From: Hydrangea macrophylla
Lineage: Eukaryota; Streptophyta; Magnoliopsida; Cornales; Hydrangeaceae
DNA length: 64,000 nt
Assembly (NCBI GenBank): GCA_033977485.1
Contig: CM066998.1
Location: 56,696,274 to 56,760,273, forward strand
Reading direction: 5' to 3'
Below the pieces are notes generated by a model. It was not told the DNA's origin and made no database searches. It saw nothing but the letters and a program-made list of their open reading frames with translations. The first letter of the stretch is position 1. Each line of letters begins with the position of its first letter. This document shows positions 10,280 to 21,140 of this stretch, piece after piece. Made by a program: the position numbers and the translations under genes.

Positions 10280-11940
10280 ATTAATGAAACGTAAGGGTTT
10301 TCTTGTGTTCTCTTTTTGCTCTTATATGTATAAAATAAAATTTTCATCAATAAAAAGAGAATGTCAAGGATTGTGTAAATACATGGGCAGCCAATCATAT
10401 GTATTGTTTCTAGCCACCCAGCCCATGCACTGTTTCTATACCTTTACCAACAGTTTGATTCTCCACCGATACACCCACGAAACTTTGGTCAGTCTCGCAA
10501 AAGGCCAGTACTTTACCCACTACCCAGAATGCTACTACTTACAAAGCATCAAAACGTCACACAGGGGCAGTTTCTCCACTACTAAATATATGCATTGTCT
10601 GCTTTGTATAAGTACATACATTTCTTTTTTTTTTAAAAAAAAGACACAAGTTAAAAAAAAAAGGAACAAAAAAAGATAAAAAAAGAAAAAAGCTTTTTTC
10701 ATCATCATGCTTTAAAATCTCATGATTCATTGGATATGACTGTCTTGTAACTTGTTAAAGCTAATTTGGACATCGCATTAGACTTTTGGACACAACACAC
10801 GGTAGAACATGCCATAAAGGCTTCAAGTCCATAATCAATCATTATAGTGTCTGACACTGCTCAGCATCGCAAGTGCATGCTGCTCTACCACTGCTGTAGC
10901 ATATGGACAGTACACTCTTAGGGGCAGAAATGCCTCAACTCAAGGCATGCAACACATCATCAAATACCAAGTGAGGCAGCCCATTGTTCCCCATGACATT
11001 GCACAAATTTCAATGTTGCATATACATGATTTCTAAAATCGAACTATACTCATGTCAAAATGATGAGAGGCAATCATTTCAGCTATCCAAACACTATTAT
11101 CCACTTGCTAGTCCACTTGAGCCATACAATAAAAATTTCTCTTCAAATTCAAACCCCTTGAGGATCACCCCCACACTAGGGCAACGAGAAAAAAAACCAA
11201 AGCTCAACGAAAAAAAAAACAAAACATAAAAAATGCGGAAGCTGGAAAAATCCACAGAATATTATCTGACTTGGATACTCACTTCGAACTGGGGCAATTC
11301 TTCCCCAAGTCACATTTCACTCTGCAAGACTTATCCCGTACTAGATTGGGGCAGGCAAAAAAGAAAAAAAAAAAAAAAACAACAAAGCTTAAGGTGATCT
11401 CAGGCATTCTAGTCAACCTTTTCAAAAAAAAAAAAACTTTGAGCCTTCATGTGATCCTTCATTTTTTAACCCATGACCCTGACCTACAATACAACCCACT
11501 GAAAGTCCACTCTGATTGACACAAGTCTTCTTGGATTTTTTAAATCATACTTTGTATCATTTCAAAGACATGGGCCATCACATACTGTCAAATTCAAGAT
11601 AGTCTGTCGAGCGTAGTGAAAACCTCGAAAGAGCGCTACGAGGAAAAATCAAGACTATGAAAAAATTGTTGACACAGTAAATACAAACCAAGACTGGACA
11701 TGCACCAAATATTGGGACACTGAGTCAAGATACGTTGTCTTCTGGTGTTCCAACAAACAATAAGACATACACTATCCACTAACTTATGAACATTCTGTCG
11801 CAGATGATAAACTCGTGCATCAAACACTTTTGTAAACATTCTGTACATAGCATAACACCGCATTCAAAAACAAAAAAAAAATCATTCATACTTTACAATA
11901 TAGCAGAAAATGCATATCTTTTGAAACAGGGGCAACTGAT
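10280..11940. other. Interior of the LTR element without a recognised gene
   Basis: Low-complexity A-rich runs occur near 10625-10690, 11210-11230 and 11360-11440. Short open frames on both strands show no recognised domain. Confidence 0.5.
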
Positions 11941-11969
11941 CCTGATACTTCCATCATCCTTGTAAGGAG

Positions 11970-12125
11970 AGCACTCACCTTTGGCCCAACATACTTCCAA
12001 AAGCCTAACCACTGGCCCAACATACTTCCAAAAGCCTCACCTTTGGCCCAATATACTCCCAAAAGCCTAACCACTGGCCCAACATAGCTCCAAAAGCCTC
12101 ACTACTGGCCCAACCTACTTCCAAC
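11970..12125 (+). repeat. Short tandem repeat, about 30-bp unit
   Basis: Four to five imperfect units contain GGCCCAACATACTTCCAAAA followed by GCCTAACCACT or GCCTCACCTTT. Confidence 0.8.
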
Positions 12126-12264
12126 CCACTTCATACAACCTTTGTTCAGACTCCAACTCTACAGCAATCCCTCAGTTCACCCATCTACATGTCAAATCAA
12201 CCTCCCATCTACGGATCATCAAGAAGTACGTCCCGTACTAGGGATCACCAAGCCCATATCATCC

Positions 12265-12840
12265 AGCATCAGGAGTGAGTCCGTCAAGTGGCGTCCTATT
12301 TACATCATCTATCATCAACAATCAGGAGTGAGTCCATCAAGTGCCATCCTGTTCATTTCATCATTTATCATCGTTCCTCAGGAATGACTCCGTCGAGTGG
12401 CATCCAGCTCGCGTATATCATCAACAATCAGGAGTGAGTCCGTCAAGTGGCGTTCTGTTCATTTCATCATTTATCATCATTCATCAGGAATGAGTCCGTC
12501 AAGAGGCATCCTGTTCACAATCTCACTCTTGGTAATGAGTCTATCAAGTGTCATCCCCTTCACATCTTCAAGCTCAGGAATGAGTCCGTCAAGGGGCATC
12601 CTTTTCATAATCTCATGATTGGGAATGAGTCCGTCAAGTGGCATCCCGTTCACATTTAAGCACAGGAGTGAGTCCGTCAAAAGGCATCCTATTCACAATC
12701 TCACTATCAGGATTGAGTCCGTCAAGTGGAACCTCATTCACATCTTCATGTTCAGGAGTGAGTCCGTCAAGAGGCATCATGTTCACAATATCACTGTCGG
12801 GAGTAAGTTCGTCAAGTGGCATCCCATTATCATCAACATC
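12265..12840 (+). repeat. Tandem minisatellite in the 3' region of the element
   Basis: About ten imperfect units have the core GGAGTGAGTCCGTCAAGTGG followed by CATCC(T/C)(G/A)TTCACAT. Unit length alternates around 55-60 bp. Position just upstream of the 3' LTR fits the hypervariable 3' untranslated region described for Tat-type elements. Two related blocks with GATTACGCGG(C/T)T follow at about 12855 and 13000. Confidence 0.9.
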
Positions 12841-13442
12841 AACCTCAGTTTAGGATTACGCGGCTTTGCACTTCCTGGCTACATCCCTCTTTCCTCGTTG
12901 CACGAACTACACATAGTCATATTCTTCCGACAGGAGATACATAGGCAGCTTTAAGAGCTCGACCATACCCTCACTTTACTACATTCTCGGCTAAAGGTCG
13001 AGATTACGCGGTTACGCACTTCTCAACTACACCATCCCTTTCATTCGATTCTCACATGTATTCCCAACGAAGCCGATCGCCCATTCTGATGACACTCTCA
13101 ATCCCCAGCGGAGTTATCTGCCTAACCTTGCACTACTCTCAATTCCTAGCTGCCTACCTTGGGCAGGCCACTCACTTGTCTATTCTGGCATGTCACTTCA
13201 CTCTTCGCTAATCATGGCGTCACTCACTTGAACTATGTTAGTCCTGAGTCTTCTTCACATAAGATACATGGACATCTCGAACAGACTTTGAGATTATTCG
13301 TATTTTTGTACATGCTTCTCGTAAAACCAAAAAAAAACAAAAAACAAAAAACAAAAAAACAAAAAATAACTAAAAAAAAAACATTTCAAGAAAAAGTTGA
13401 GGCAAAAATGGGTGTCTCCTTATCTTTGTCACGATTTGCTTT

Positions 13443-13458
13443 GACAAAGAGGGGCAGT
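13443..13458 (+). other. Polypurine tract before the 3' LTR
   Basis: GACAAAGAGGGGCAGT ends directly at the TGTAGACACC start of the 3' LTR. It primes plus-strand synthesis in LTR elements. Confidence 0.7.
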
Positions 13459-15548
13459 TGTAGACACCCCATTTTTGCCCAACCCAATCATTTTAAAATA
13501 AAGTGCTCGTGTCAATCGTTGACACGAGCCTATCGCTTTTTGAATCATTCCAATCTGACCTCGAATGAAAAAATGTACTGCAAGTCAAAAGTTATGGGGT
13601 CAAAAGATCAAGAATTCTACATGCACCCTACCACACACGATTATTTTTCACACACTAATTAGAGACACACTCGGTGGGATAATTGTCAAGCAAAAGGCAA
13701 TATAGTAATAAAAAAAAAAGTTTTGGTTAGGTCTCATTTGTTGGTAGAGAACAGCTTTTCAAAAACAAAAACTAAAAAATAATAAAGATGCTCATGGTTG
13801 GGTCCGATTTGTTGGTGGAGTACAACTTTCCAAAAAAAAAAAATTAAAGATGCTATCATATCATCACAATTCTCATCAACATACTTTACGGCCTATGTAC
13901 CATCGCCGTCATCATACCGCCTCAAATCACCGCCGAACATCCTAGTCACTTACCATCAATATTCTAGCAGATTTCTCGAGTTCCACTAATAACTCAAGTT
14001 TATTATTATTATTTTTTCCTGTACATATCATCTTTATTCCGACTCAATAAAAAAATATACGTCATACTCGGGATTACTTGATTTCCAATATAAAAATCAC
14101 GTCCGACTCAGGGATTGCATGGTTCCCAATACGGAAACCCCACGTCGTTTCTAATACGGAGAGCCATGTTCTACTGGGGATGACATGATTGCTAATACGG
14201 AGATCTATGTTGTTACTGGGGACTACATTGTTTTCTAACACAAAAATCCATGTCTAAATTAGAAAGATTTCTTAACAAACATAAATAGAATTAAAAAAAA
14301 AAAGAGGATAAATAGGACTCAACAGCCGCCTTTGCATTTGGAGATCTTCACAGGTAAAGTCTTCTTATCCTATACACACTTCACATTTTTTTTTCTTCCT
14401 GTTGGGCACCGACCCTTGCTTCTGACACAAAATAAAAATACAAAAAAAATCACTTTTCAGTCATTTGGGCACCATCCCTTTCTTCCAGTATAAAAATCAA
14501 AAATACAAAAAAAGAAGACGAAAAGAAAAATACAAAAAATGGGCTTTCTCAAAATAAAACTCCAATGCCATCTTTTCTTGGAATCTGCAAACAGCACAGG
14601 TAAGACAGGTAAGTCTTCACACTTTTCATGGGCACCGATCCTTACTTCCAGCATAAAAAAAAATAAAATACAAAAAAATCTATTTTCTTTCTTTGGGCAC
14701 CGACCCTTACTTCCGGTACACTTTTTCAGTCATTTGGGCACCGACCCTAACTTCCGGTACATTTTTCAGTCATTTGGGCACAGATCCTTATTTTCAGCAT
14801 AGGAATAAAAGAACAAAAAAATTATATATAAAAGTACAAAAAAATACATCATTCTTCATTCACTTGCATAATCTCATTTCAATCTCAATCACTTTCTAAA
14901 GGTTAAAGTCTAGGACTACACAGTACAGGTTAAAGTTCCTAGCGACACCAACTCTTTCTCAAATCGTTACATCACACGCACACGGTCAAATGTGGTCACT
15001 CTTTTTAAATCATGCATACACTCGCACACACAAGTCAGAACTACGTTTGGCCTGATTCCCGACTTGGGATACGTAAGCAACTCTCAAAGAGTGAGGCCAT
15101 ACCTATCACAATTTTCTGTCTTATTTCACTTTCTAAAAAGAAAAAAAAATCCTTTCCTTTTTCAATTGAAATGCCCCATTTTAATGAAAATCACTAAAAT
15201 TGGCAACCATGTTCACACGGATGTTCAAGGGTGCCCAGTACCTTTTGTTGACATAATCGAGTCTCCGAACCCATCTCAAAATCTCTGGTTTTCACATGGC
15301 TATTCAAAGTCGTACTTTAAAGGGCCCACTTTTCTCAGAACTATTTTTCAAAAGTCAAAAATTTTACGTTAATTGTCTTTTCAAGGGTCCTAACACCCCA
15401 AATGTTAGGGGTCGACTCTGGACTTTTTCAAATAGGCCCTACCATACTCTTTTCAACCTTCCCAATAAAAATCAAGTCATAATTCACCCACTCTCATGAA
15501 GCCGAGCCTACATCGACAGCCGGGTTCTCCGAGGGCGCGAGCGCGAGA
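13459..15548 (+). mobile_element. 3' LTR of the Ogre/Tat-like element, promoter segment deleted
   Basis: 2090 bp, from TGTAGACACC to GCGCGAGA, aligned to 4181-6500. The segment equal to 4567-4828 (262 bp, with TATA box and leader) is missing at about 13855; GCT is present at both edges of the deletion. Near 13503-13528 this copy has a perfect hairpin GCTCGTGTCA/TGACACGAGC that the 5' copy has lost. The copies of the GGGCACCGACCC-type unit are kept at about 14400-14790. Confidence 0.85.
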
Positions 15549-17331
15549 TCGATAACTGAGCAAAGAAATTCTTGGCAACCCCTTTTCAATAACTTCCATG
15601 CTTGAAGCTGATACCAAATATGGTGGTGCTACTACACCAGTCCCCTGAAAACTAAGCTCTCCCTATACTAATGATCGAAAAATTATTTTCTTTCTTTCAC
15701 GTACAATCAATAGTAGCTTGATTCACGGATATCCAGTCCACGCCCAAACTTACATCAAAATAATTAATTGTCAATGGTATCAAGTTAACTCTTAAAATCT
15801 TACCGCCCATTCTGATGTCACATGCCTTGAACACTTATGAGGTTATCATTAGTTCACTTAGGGGTAAGGATACTGATAAGTTATATCTAAGTGTTTAATG
15901 AATTCGTGTGTGACAAATGAATGTGTTGACCCCGAATCAATTAATACACGTGTTGGGTATGACTAGATAAGCAATATACCTAGTACTACGGAGTCGGTAA
16001 CTGACACATCCCCTAGACCTAGCCAAAAAGATGTCTCTTGCCTTTGTTCAACCACTTTCCCTTTGTGAATAGAAGGCCTTGATCTTACTCTAGTTGAAGC
16101 CATAGAGCTTGTTCCTTGTTGTCGCCTCATTGGACTATCTTTAGCATACTATCCCAGCTCTCCACAATTGAAACATCCTCCTCTCATACCTGGATTTGAG
16201 CTTCCCGTGCTCTGGCATCTTATTGTTAACAATTTTTGGCTACATATTCCAACTGCTTGTAAATATTATATGAGTTAGTTTGGTAACTAATGTCTCCGTG
16301 TCGTCAGTTACATGTGGGACACAAAGGACAACTTTCTTCAGAAAAGGAGCTTCCCCTTTGGCTACCTGAACCTGATCCCAGACCAGAACCCCATGAGATC
16401 ACCTTATTAAAGGAACCCTTGCCTTATGCCTTTACCCTCAAACAGTCGCTTAGCCTGCTGGCCTTGCTTGTACTAATCCATGTCTCTTTGGCAATCACTG
16501 ACATATCTTGTACTTGAGCAATGGTTCAAAGCTGGTGCGTATCCACTCTGTTTCTTATATTATCCCTTAGTCCTTCCTTAAATTTTCAAGCTCTATCTAC
16601 CTTCCTTGGAATAGCACGCTGGGCAAATTGGAGTAAACTATTATACTTGGCCATATACTGATTACTAGTCATGTCCCCTTATTGGAGGATGGTAAACTTG
16701 TGTCCCAACTGTGCTTTTGCTAACACCAAAAAATACCGTTTATAGAAAGCCCTCACAAACTTGTCCCATATATCTAGTGCCCCATGTGCAATCAATTTCG
16801 TCCACCAATTTTGGCCTTCCACTTTCAAGGTATCAATAGCACACATAATCTTTTCATCATCTGTACAATCTATTGTACGAAAGATGCGATTCACATCTAT
16901 CACCCAATGGTCGACTTATGATGGATCTGGACCAATGTGAAACTGACTCGGTCTCCTTTTATAGAACTTTTCTATAACTCATCGCTCCGCCCTTGGTTAA
17001 GGTTGTGGATTCCCAGGTCTAACATCACCCGACGGTACTCGATTGCTTACAACCCTTACAAAACTACTCACCCCATCATCTAAATGGTCCATCCTGGAGT
17101 GAAGTGAGCATTCCCGGTACGGATCCATTTCTTACCTGTCAATTAACCCGCATAAATATAATGCACACTATGCTAATATAACATACAACAATATTGTTTT
17201 AACATCATAACATAGTAGCAATTACCCATATGCATACATGTAATGCATCTACATGCTCGCCATCTAAACGCACTCTCGAGTCATCGTCTCTCGTACCCAA
17301 GTTTCTAGTCTATTGCTCTACTTCCACTAAA
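15549..17331 (-). pseudogene. Right half of the minus-strand Ty3 chromovirus: gag, zinc knuckle, protease
   Basis: Read from right to left: a gag segment at 16903-16679 with FRTIDCTDDEKIMCAIDTLK and the QNWW motif; a CCHC-like start (GCFNCGELG) near 16180; and the aspartic protease motif LIDSGSTHSFVTHEFI near 15955-15900. Then come remnants of the protease-RT linker up to 15549 (LLKRGCQEFLCSVI). Many stops and frameshifts are present. Joining this end to 4180 across the target duplication restores a continuous linker (SVID then TYVTG). A degenerate Met-tRNA primer site (TAGTGG..GTAGAGC) lies next to the LTR at about 17310-17331. Motifs are of Tekay/Del type. Confidence 0.82.
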
Positions 17332-18340
17332 TGTCATGCCCTGGAACCACGCATATGAATCTATGACATATGGCATGCCAACAAAGCTCGTCTCAAGTCA
17401 TTAAAATTTAAAAAATAAGTCTAAAACACGTTTAAGAAAGGAAAACCAAAAACCAACAATGGCTCTTACACAAAGCCGAACACATCCACTTTAAATGGCC
17501 TTTACAAAGATCGGTTTTGAAAATTTGTTTTTCCATGGACCAAAGGATCCCAAGAGTACCCATTTATGTAAAAAAAAAAAAAAAAGATAGAATTAAAACA
17601 TTGGGAAGGCGTAGAACAAGAAGGAACTCAGAGGGGTTTTTGACCAGTGGAGTGGTCCTCTTGGACTTGTCGTAAAAGTACCTCAGTAGCCTAGAACCCT
17701 CAGCTGGGTACCTTCGACTGGTTAAATGGTCCCTTTGGACCGGTTGAATGACCCTCTACGAGTCCATTAACTGAAAATGTCCTATTTTCAACCCAAGATA
17801 TCATAAAAAGTTTAACAAAAACTAGTTGATATTGAAACCCAAACTTAAACCATTCTCTTGCATCATTAGGACTACAAACAAGAACCTATAAAAGTCTTTG
17901 CTAGAATACCAAGAACATTTCAAACAAACACCATTTTTGATTCAACTCAATTCCAAACGTGGTAAGAAGAACTCCAAGTTTAACCAACTCATTCTAATTA
18001 TGTGAGTTATAGATGTTCTACGGCCGACTCTGACCTATACAACATGTTCGATTTTATATAACAACACTAGATTACATAAGCTAGATATTACATGAGTTAC
18101 AAATCCGAATCTCAACTTAAGATCTTACAAACACGGTTATAAAACAATTCTCGGACTATAATCCATACTACTATTATAACCCGGAATAAAATCGATTACA
18201 TATATGCACAAATCTAGGCTACGAACAAGAACGATAAACAAGAGCTTGATCATGCCCCAGCCCCATGACCTTGCCATTCTCGCTTCACTTTTTTGTGTCC
18301 GAACCATGATCACGTACAATGGTTAAACAATAACTGATAC
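17332..18340 (-). mobile_element. 5' LTR of the minus-strand chromovirus
   Basis: It begins on the plus strand with TGTCATGCCCTGGAACC, the complement of the usual chromovirus LTR end. The first 480 bp match 3221-3669. The outer end, about 18340, is not sharply defined, because a copia fragment follows. Confidence 0.6.
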
Positions 18341-18379
18341 GAATGGTGGATCCTAATCCCAAGAGCTTGGGATCGTTTC

Positions 18380-19015
18380 GGTGGAGCTTCTATACGTAAA
18401 GGAGGAAAGGAGTCTGATCAAAACATTGCCGTACGCATGGGCATCGCTTGAGCAAACAAAGGCACTTGTTTAGGAGCGAGGTTTTTCTTGGACATGCTGG
18501 AATGTTGCAAGCGAGATCGGGGATTTGTAGCAGTTTCTCTATTTCCTATTTTGTTTAGGAAGTTATTTCGTAAGGAAACTTTGTATAGGATATATACACC
18601 CTTTCTTAAGGCTGTAAACGATGATTGCAACTCTTTTTGTAACCCTAAAGAACAATAGAACTCTACAATGGTGTGGACGTAGGCATAATTAGTTGAACCA
18701 CGTCGAAATCTGGTGTTCTTGTGATTGTTCTTTATTTTCTTTTCATTCTTGCATTGATTTCTTATAGATCATGTGGGGAGATTAGGTGTGATTTCTCCAA
18801 CAACTAGTATCAGAGCATTTGGCTCAGGTAAGAGTGATGGCAGAAGAAAGAAAAGTGAAGATCGACAAATTCAATGGTACAAAATTCAAATTTTGGAAGA
18901 TGCAGATGGAGGAATATCTTTATCAGAAGAAACTCTATGCCCCTCTTTTAGGACAAAAACCAGAAGGGATAAAAGATGAGAATTGGGAGTTGTCAGAATG
19001 ACAAGCCCTAGGTAT
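18380..19015 (+). pseudogene. Ty1/copia fragment: LTR end, primer site and start of gag
   Basis: The LTR-like stretch ends CTCCAACA (to 18802) and is followed by a Met-tRNA primer site ACTAGTATCAGAGC (18803-18816). Directly after it gag starts with MAEERKVKIDKFNGTKFKFW (18837 onward) and the usual copia WKMQMEEYLYQKKL segment. The frame meets a TGA at about 18999 and homology stops near 19015. The LTR start on the left was not found. Confidence 0.72.
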
Positions 19016-20010
19016 GTGTTAGATAAAAATGTGAAATTCTATCAAACACAATTTCACTCATTTAATAAAATTATATGGGCTTTTATTTGTGTAGGTAGAT
19101 GCATTCAAGATATAGCGTATCTCTTAATTACAATCCTTCATTTTAAAGGAACACCCTTTGATTCCAATTGTGATTGTGGTAGAAATTTTGTTAGTTTAAT
19201 GTTATGGCTGTGCTTGTATTAATCATTTAGTCTACCTACATACCCATTAATGGGATCAAGCCAATTCGTAATTCTTAGGAATGTTGATGTAATTTATAAT
19301 TTTATTAAGGATATGTGACCCTTAATATTTTGATTTTTGTTTTAAAATAAAGATTTGTTATCAAAGGTTGATGACCCTTGATATTTCTTTATGAGAATAA
19401 AACTCATTTATTTTTTTGTGGGCCAGGATAGGACCCACGAGATTTAATTTTCTTTGAATGTGACTACACCCAATGCAACTACTAGGTTGCCTACGTATCT
19501 AAATTGGAATCAAGTCGACCTCAGTTCTTAAGAACTCATTTAATTTGACTGTGGATATATACCCAATTGAATTGATGAGTACAAGGCTCATTTAATTTGG
19601 TCCTGGGCATATGACTTGTTGAATTGATGAGTACAAGGCTCATATGATTTGGTCACGAGCATATGACACGTTGAATTGATGAGTACAAGGCTCACATTGA
19701 TTTGATGAGTACAAGGCTCATTTGATTTGGTCATATCTTTTGATTTGAATTTAACATAGGTAATTACCCATGTAGTCCACAGAGTCAAATAGGGTAGAAA
19801 TACTCGTATTATTCATTTAAATGGAATTGAAAATCCCAATAATACTCATGCAGAGACTATACACAATGTAGTGGAGTTAGAAACTCCACGTAAATTGGCA
19901 ACATATACTTTGAATTTCACTAAAAAAAAAATAGGACAAGTAGTCCATTTTTATTTTTTTTTTTTCAAAATGTTACACCCTCAACCATTTTCACAACATT
20001 TTTCACAACC
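19016..20010. other. Non-coding AT-rich stretch, origin unclear
   Basis: No coding frame is supported. It may be LTR sequence, because it begins TGTTAG at 19018, but no partner copy is visible. It contains one tandem repeat (19574-19735). Confidence 0.35.
19574..19735 (+). repeat. Tandem repeat around TTGATGAGTACAAGGCTCA
   Basis: Four units occur at about 19573, 19677, 19703 and 19625, spaced about 50 bp apart, with one short spacing of about 28 bp. Each is followed by a variant of TTTGATTTGGTC and GGGCATATGAC. Confidence 0.85.
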
Positions 20011-20100
20011 ATACATCCTTGCCCTTGATTTTAGTGGACTCCATGAGGGTCTCACATGGGTCCCACACAAGACCCACTAAAATCAAGGACTAGGATGTAT
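20011..20100. repeat. 90-bp hairpin, MITE-like
   Basis: ATACATCCTTG...CTTGATTTTAGTGG (left arm) pairs with CCACTAAAATCAAG...AGGATGTAT (right arm) around a loop of about 30 bp. It abuts the LINE-like poly-A region. No clear target duplication could be assigned. Confidence 0.65.
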
Positions 20101-21140
20101 TTTTTTTTATTTTTTTGTTACGCATCAAATTTTATTAAAACAATGGCCCATGGCCAAAATAGTACACCAAAAAAACAAACACCGCTGGCACTGGGCCAAC
20201 ACCCAACTTGGCAAAAGCAAGAAAAAGCCCATTCCAAACAAAGCCTAATACAAAGAACCAAAACAAAAGTAGACCCACATTAAGAAGCCTAAATTTGCAG
20301 CAAAACCTAAGAATCCATAGGAAGGAGCAAATCAACCATAAGAGCTGAAAATAGAAGCACCATACAAACAACTCCGACGGGCCGATAGCAAGCAGTAAAA
20401 ACTCAGCACGATAAAAGCCCAAACACCGCTACTTTTCTAGCAAAATCAGAAATCAAACAATGCTAACATTGCAGCTGTTATGACCAACTCTTCCAGAAAC
20501 ACTTAGCAAAATAGAGAATCGAACCAAACCAAGCACACACATTCACCAAGATCAACACTCAACATTGCATATCCATGTAAGAAGAAACCAACAAGAAAGA
20601 TGATTTTTGACCATAGCAAAAACTTTCCAAGATCACAGCACCTCAAGGAAGACAATAGCTGAACACACAAACGAGCAGCCCACCATGAACCAATTGTAAA
20701 TGCAAAACTAGAAGGCGGGATTTTAAAAGTAGCAGCAACACATATCCAACAATATAGGTCCCTAAAAAATGATCAGAATCTTTATCCACATCAACATAAA
20801 TGAATTGATAAAAATCATCAATTTTCCCTCTTTTACTGGAGCAACCCATACTCTCCTCAAGGTTTTGAACAAAGTTATAAATACTCCCAATGCACCTATA
20901 ACTTTGCATAGACTGTTTAAATTTCAAGATCTCACACCACAAATCCTTTTAATTTGAAACCTCACATGGAGCATGACATTCAAAAGCAAAATTCAAAAAC
21001 TATCAATTTTCCTTATACCCCAAATGCAAATCCTCCGCTCCACAACTTTCTGTCCTTCAATCTGCCTTTCCCAAAAAATACATAAGACCACCTGCTTGGC
21101 CCAACCGAAGAGAGAAATAAACTTTTGTGTGGAACTAGTA
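20101..21140 (-). mobile_element. Probable LINE 3' end
   Basis: On the minus strand the stretch ends GTTTTAATAAAATTTGATGCGTAAC and then an A-rich tail (20125-20101), the usual look of a plant LINE 3' terminus. Upstream sequence to about 21140 is T/G-rich and full of stops, with scraps that look like former coding sequence ([17 protein letters not shown]). I do not see intact RT motifs. The chromovirus pol fragment begins abruptly at its edge. Confidence 0.4.

Larger units (their letters stand above)
4181..15548 (+). mobile_element. Non-autonomous Ogre/Tat-like LTR retrotransposon carrying a LOB-domain ORF
   Basis: The element has paired long LTRs (4181-6500 and 13459-15548), both starting TGTAGACACCCC. 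A primer-binding site lies just after the 5' LTR and a purine tract just before the 3' LTR. The flanking 5-bp duplication is TCTAT (4176-4180) and TCGAT (15549-15553), with one mismatch. The 6.96-kb interior has no gag, protease, reverse transcriptase or integrase frame. It has instead an intact LBD-type ORF, pyrimidine and purine tracts, a short membrane-protein ORF and 3' tandem repeats. Long LTRs, the Arg-type primer site and 3' tandem repeats are known traits of Ogre/Tat elements. Lineage is inferred, because no RT is available to place it. Mobilisation would need proteins from a related autonomous element. Confidence 0.85.

Noticed and set aside
12397..12954. Overlapping frames on both strands in the minisatellite
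   Set aside because: They are periodic products of the tandem repeat, open in several frames at once.
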